A DNA stretch of 22,209 nucleotides, taken from Candidatus Thorarchaeota archaeon (lineage in GTDB: Archaea > Asgardarchaeota > Thorarchaeia > Thorarchaeales > Thorarchaeaceae). Shown here one piece after another: positions 19,288-22,209 of this stretch (positions are counted from its first letter, which is position 1; the number at the start of each line of letters is the position of its first letter). The position numbers and the translations under genes are program-made. The notes under the pieces were generated by a model. The model was not told where the DNA came from. It worked only from the letters and a program-made list of their open reading frames with translations, and made no database searches. Location: assembly GCA_030642465.1 (NCBI GenBank), contig DAOWNS010000004.1, positions 1-22,209 on the forward strand. The letters are read 5' to 3'.

Positions 19288-21378
19288 TCACATGACAAGT
19301 TTCGCGGTGGCAGCTGATTCACTCTTGGAAACCTCGATTGCTGGAACACTATCCCAACCTTGAATGTCTGTGTGCGTTATCAGCAAGATTTGCTCAAAGC
19401 TCTGGTCGTTCACCAAACTGCTAACAACAGAGGCTCTGCGGTTCTTATCAAGGCCTCCAAGCGGTTCGTCAAGCATAACACATCGAATCCGAGGAGCAAT
19501 CGATGGGCTGTCCCTCAGCGGCCGGATAGAGCTCATCGTCCTGCTAATGCCGAGACGAAGTCCTAAGCTAACAGCAGTTCTGTCACCAAAGCTCAGTTGT
19601 GATGCCTTCTTCGTGGCATCATCTCGCTGATCGTGTATCTTCAATGCTAATCCCGCACCAGAACGCCCTCGCGCAGCTGTTGGAACTAAATCAATCCCGG
19701 TATACTGGTCGTTTGTAAACGCGCGAACGTATTCGTTCGTAGCACCCTTAATGATGCCCAGCAATCGCTTTTGTACGACATAATCAGCCACAAAACCGCT
19801 GACTAGTTTCAATCGAACATACTTGGAATGTTCGTTCAGACTCCTTAACGCGCTTATCTCTGCTCCGAGCTCACTCATCTTCACGGATCTGGCTTCTAAT
19901 CCCTCAATGGTGCCCTGCTCCCTTTCGATGAGTCTTCTGAAGGAGTCACACTGGCTCACGATTTCGCCGAGTTTTGTGGAGAGCACGTCAAGTCTTCGCT
20001 GAAGATCAAGGATGCTCTTCGCTCCGTGCTTCCTAAGGAGAGATTCAATGTCAGTCACACCCGCCTTCTTGATGGCGTCCAAGAGATTCACCCGCTCCTT
20101 TTCAAGGCGCTTCTTGGCGCTATCAACTTCCCTCTGTTTCTCTTTGATACGGCGCACTGCATCATGCGCTTTGGAAATATCAGACAAACGCTCCTCGAAG
20201 CCACGGACCTCATCCGACACCGCCACACGACGATCGTTGAGTGTCTTGCTCGTTTCTTTGCCATGTTTCAGTATCTGCCGGTATTCTGCTAGTAGATGGT
20301 CGCGCTCTTCAGCGGAAAGAGGCTTAGCGCAGGTCGGACATTCAGTAACGCCTAAATCGTCATCCGTGGAAACACCTTCAAGAGTTATGATCTTCTTAGT
20401 GAGGTCTGTCTTGGTTGCTGCGATTGCTCCTAGCTTGCCGTCAACCTCAGCTGTTTCGGTTTTTAGTTTCTTGCGACTGGATTCGCATCGCTTGGTTTCT
20501 TTCTTGAGGATTTTCAGACGGGCTTGTACAACTTCAGCATCAGCCGATGAAAGTCCTGCATCAACAAGGTCAGAATCCCGATAACGTATGCTTGAGTCAT
20601 ATTCTCGCTCTATTTTCTCGACTTCTTGAGTTATGGCGTGTATTGCCTCAAGACCTTCAGGATCAGGCATCTCCTTCAAATGGTTCTTGGTCGCTTCAGC
20701 TTCCGCCTCGTTGCTTGTGAGGCTACGTTCATGTTCCTCAATTCGTGTCAATGTATCTTTGATTTGTTCTTGGATATGTTCAGGACGAATATAATCGTCT
20801 TCAAGGCCTCTGATTTGCGCGTCTAGGTCTAGTTCGAAGCTCTTCAGGTGGTCTGACATCTTGTCTAATAGCTCGATGTTGTATACCCTCACTATGAGGT
20901 TTCTCAGCATGGCAGGAGTGGCATTGGCGATTAGAGCCACTTCTCCCTGACGGACCATCAACGTATCCAAAGCTTGTTTCAATTCAAGATTCAGAATCTG
21001 CACAAGTTCATTGCCCACGGATTTGCTCTTGTTAGCAAGACGCTTCCATGCATCCCCCGTCCACGTGTACAGAACAACAGTCATTCCTTTGGCAGAACTA
21101 TAGGACCGATCCATTTTGTATCGAGTCCCAGCAACCTCGAATACTAGGACTGCCTTGCACCAAGTTGACGTGAAATTAACGAGTTCATCATTGGTAAGAT
21201 TGTCTACAGCATCAGGCCCCCACAGAGCCCACAGTATTGCTTCGAATATTGAGGACTTTCCTGTCGAATTCGGACCCCGAATGAGTATCAATCCTCCAGG
21301 CAGTTCGCCCTCTCCCTCAGGGAGTTCGAGGTCTCGAAATGGCTTGAAGTTCTTCAACTCGAGGCGAAGTAGTTTCAC
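19288..21378 (-). CDS. rad50: Rad50 DNA-repair ATPase (short coiled-coil form)
   Basis: The 696-residue SMC-like ATPase has Walker A GPNSTGKS at 35-42, a Q-loop region MVRQGEVALI typical of Rad50, two antiparallel coiled-coil arms around a zinc hook (CPTC), an ABC signature LSFGDRTAVSLGLRLG, and Walker B RCVMLDEPLGGLD. It pairs with Mre11 to hold and process DNA double-strand breaks. It is about 180 residues shorter than Pyrococcus Rad50 (882 as I recall), so the arms are short. The signature LSFGD departs from LSGGE. The GTG start overlaps the mre11 stop as GTGA and is preceded by AAGGAGGA at ideal spacing, so translation is coupled to mre11. Confidence 0.93.
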   Translation of the reverse strand: MKLLRLELKNFKPFRDLELPEGEGELPGGLILIRGPNSTGKSSIFEAILWALWGPDAVDNLTNDELVNFTSTWCKAVLVFEVAGTRYKMDRSYSSAKGMTVVLYTWTGDAWKRLANKSKSVGNELVQILNLELKQALDTLMVRQGEVALIANATPAMLRNLIVRVYNIELLDKMSDHLKSFELDLDAQIRGLEDDYIRPEHIQEQIKDTLTRIEEHERSLTSNEAEAEATKNHLKEMPDPEGLEAIHAITQEVEKIEREYDSSIRYRDSDLVDAGLSSADAEVVQARLKILKKETKRCESSRKKLKTETAEVDGKLGAIAATKTDLTKKIITLEGVSTDDDLGVTECPTCAKPLSAEERDHLLAEYRQILKHGKETSKTLNDRRVAVSDEVRGFEERLSDISKAHDAVRRIKEKQREVDSAKKRLEKERVNLLDAIKKAGVTDIESLLRKHGAKSILDLQRRLDVLSTKLGEIVSQCDSFRRLIEREQGTIEGLEARSVKMSELGAEISALRSLNEHSKYVRLKLVSGFVADYVVQKRLLGIIKGATNEYVRAFTNDQYTGIDLVPTAARGRSGAGLALKIHDQRDDATKKASQLSFGDRTAVSLGLRLGISRTMSSIRPLRDSPSIAPRIRCVMLDEPLGGLDKNRRASVVSSLVNDQSFEQILLITHTDIQGWDSVPAIEVSKSESAATAKLVM

Positions 21379-22209
21379 CCGGATTCCTCCTTCGAAATCG
21401 TGTCCAGAGTGAGCTTCTCCCCACTGCGCCCGACTGTAACCTCAAGAGCACGTACTGCAATTCGAGTTAGTGTTTCAGGATCGTACTTCTCGTCAAGTGA
21501 TAGCGTTTTCAGATAGGTCTTGAAATCCTCCTCGGGATCTTCTATGAGATACTCGGATTCAATCTCAGGGTATGCTGCTTCATCATGGTCGACTTCGCGA
21601 CGCTTCATTGTCCATACGAGCTGTACTATGTTGTACTCAGAGTCCTGCGACAGAATCTTCATGCGAAATGATTCCATTGCGAGGCTAAGGTCGAACCCAC
21701 TGATTTTTGAAGATCCACCTTTGAAGACCAGCCGCACTCGTGCGGCAGTAGGCGAGTTCCACGGTGCCTTCATCTTCTTCTTGTCGAACAATGATTCTAA
21801 CCGTTGAATGATTGATTCAACAGTATCATCGGTTTCTATTGCAATCTTCTCGGTGTAAATAGGTCGTGCAAAATCAAGGTGGTGAGGAGTGACTATCGGA
21901 ATCGTTCCATGTTCAATGTCAACTACAAGGAATCCTTTCTCATGTTTAACTTCATCGAACCTCCACCTCTCTGGAGAGCCAGCGTACCAAGCATTCTTTG
22001 CATGTTTGTGCTGATGGTGGTCGTGACCTAGTGCAATGTAGTCATACCCCATGCTGAAGACGGCTGTGTACAAGCTACGATCAAGGTCCATTCCGTGTGC
22101 TACCGCAATAGATGGACGGTCAGAGTCCGGAAGCTGGTGGGTTGTGATCCAGTCGTTGAAGGATTCCACTGCGTTAGCAGATTCGAGAACGTTGTACCCG
22201 ATGAAAGGA
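21375..22209 (-). CDS. mre11: Mre11/SbcD nuclease, C-terminal part (runs off right edge)
   Basis: The minus strand is open to the window edge, so the N-terminal phosphoesterase motifs are missing. What remains includes late motifs of the Mre11 nuclease: SIAVAHGMD, YDYIALGHDHHQH (family GHxH) and WYAGSPERWRFDEV followed by HEKGFLVVDI. A capping domain (about 100-180) and a C-terminal helical, acidic segment follow, which in Mre11 binds the base of the Rad50 coils. Mre11 is the Mn-dependent nuclease partner of Rad50. The stop overlaps the rad50 GTG by four bases. HerA and NurA, the usual archaeal partners, may lie beyond the edge. Confidence 0.92.
   Translation of the reverse strand, partial: PFIGYNVLESANAVESFNDWITTHQLPDSDRPSIAVAHGMDLDRSLYTAVFSMGYDYIALGHDHHQHKHAKNAWYAGSPERWRFDEVKHEKGFLVVDIEHGTIPIVTPHHLDFARPIYTEKIAIETDDTVESIIQRLESLFDKKKMKAPWNSPTAARVRLVFKGGSSKISGFDLSLAMESFRMKILSQDSEYNIVQLVWTMKRREVDHDEAAYPEIESEYLIEDPEEDFKTYLKTLSLDEKYDPETLTRIAVRALEVTVGRSGEKLTLDTISKEESG

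Noticed and set aside
20012..20584. 190-codon plus-strand frame
   Set aside because: Antisense to the rad50 coiled coil; Ser/Arg-rich composition is typical of a shadow of a Lys/Glu/Ala-rich coding strand.
1..22209. Mobile elements, CRISPR arrays or long repeats
   Set aside because: No transposase-like protein, regularly spaced repeat or long direct/inverted repeat was visible by eye on either strand.

Overview
The window reads as a contig from an Asgard archaeon; a Thorarchaeia-like lineage is my best guess from the ESCRT gene set, the mid-40s GC impression and the archaeal housekeeping genes, but this is not tested. Archaeal signs include an archaeal/eukaryal-type AspRS, family B DNA polymerase, Rad50/Mre11, TATA boxes close to start codons, and mixed use of near-leaderless starts and Shine-Dalgarno (SD) sites with GTG/TTG starts. 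I found no tRNA, rRNA, CRISPR array, integrase or insertion sequence.

Region 1 (1-716): the 5' end of a TldD/PmbA peptidase gene on the minus strand, then a divergent promoter region. Region 2 (716-5824) is the centrepiece: a compact, nearly complete ESCRT locus. In order it encodes (a) a zinc-finger/coiled-coil/GRAM protein ending in a Tsg101-like steadiness box (ESCRT-I-like), (b) an ESCRT-III (Snf7-fold) subunit with a C-terminal MIM1-like helix, (c) a Vps4 AAA ATPase with an N-terminal MIT domain, (d) a Vps25-like ESCRT-II subunit with a long disordered head, and (e) a protein whose N-terminus matches the Vps28 N-terminal domain and whose C-terminus is a Vps22/SNF8 EAP30 domain. The steadiness box and the Vps28 N-domain are binding partners in the eukaryotic ESCRT-I headpiece. 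I infer that the locus encodes a fused ESCRT-I/II assembly that could recruit ESCRT-III and Vps4 to membrane.

Region 3 (5921-7671): aspS, with residues suggesting a non-discriminating AspRS, and a small winged-helix regulator. Region 4 (7672-10413): a 390-base gene-poor stretch with a strong TATA box, a possible 28-codon ORF or small RNA and T-tracts; a small membrane protein; a terminator hairpin; a class III aminotransferase; and a second small membrane protein. Region 5 (10414-12332): a cysteine-motif protein with a charged disordered middle and a C-terminal zinc ribbon, and a TIM-barrel hydrolase-like gene split by a frameshift at a C run.

Region 6 (12506-15856): a replicative-type family B polymerase with PCNA-binding-like motifs at both ends, divergent from a PPC/DUF296 protein. 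Region 7 (15873-17607): a HIT hydrolase divergent from a GIFT-domain protein resembling eukaryotic IFT52. Region 8 (17611-22209): mre11 (partial, running off the window) and rad50 with a GTGA overlap, followed by a GT-C membrane glycosyltransferase.
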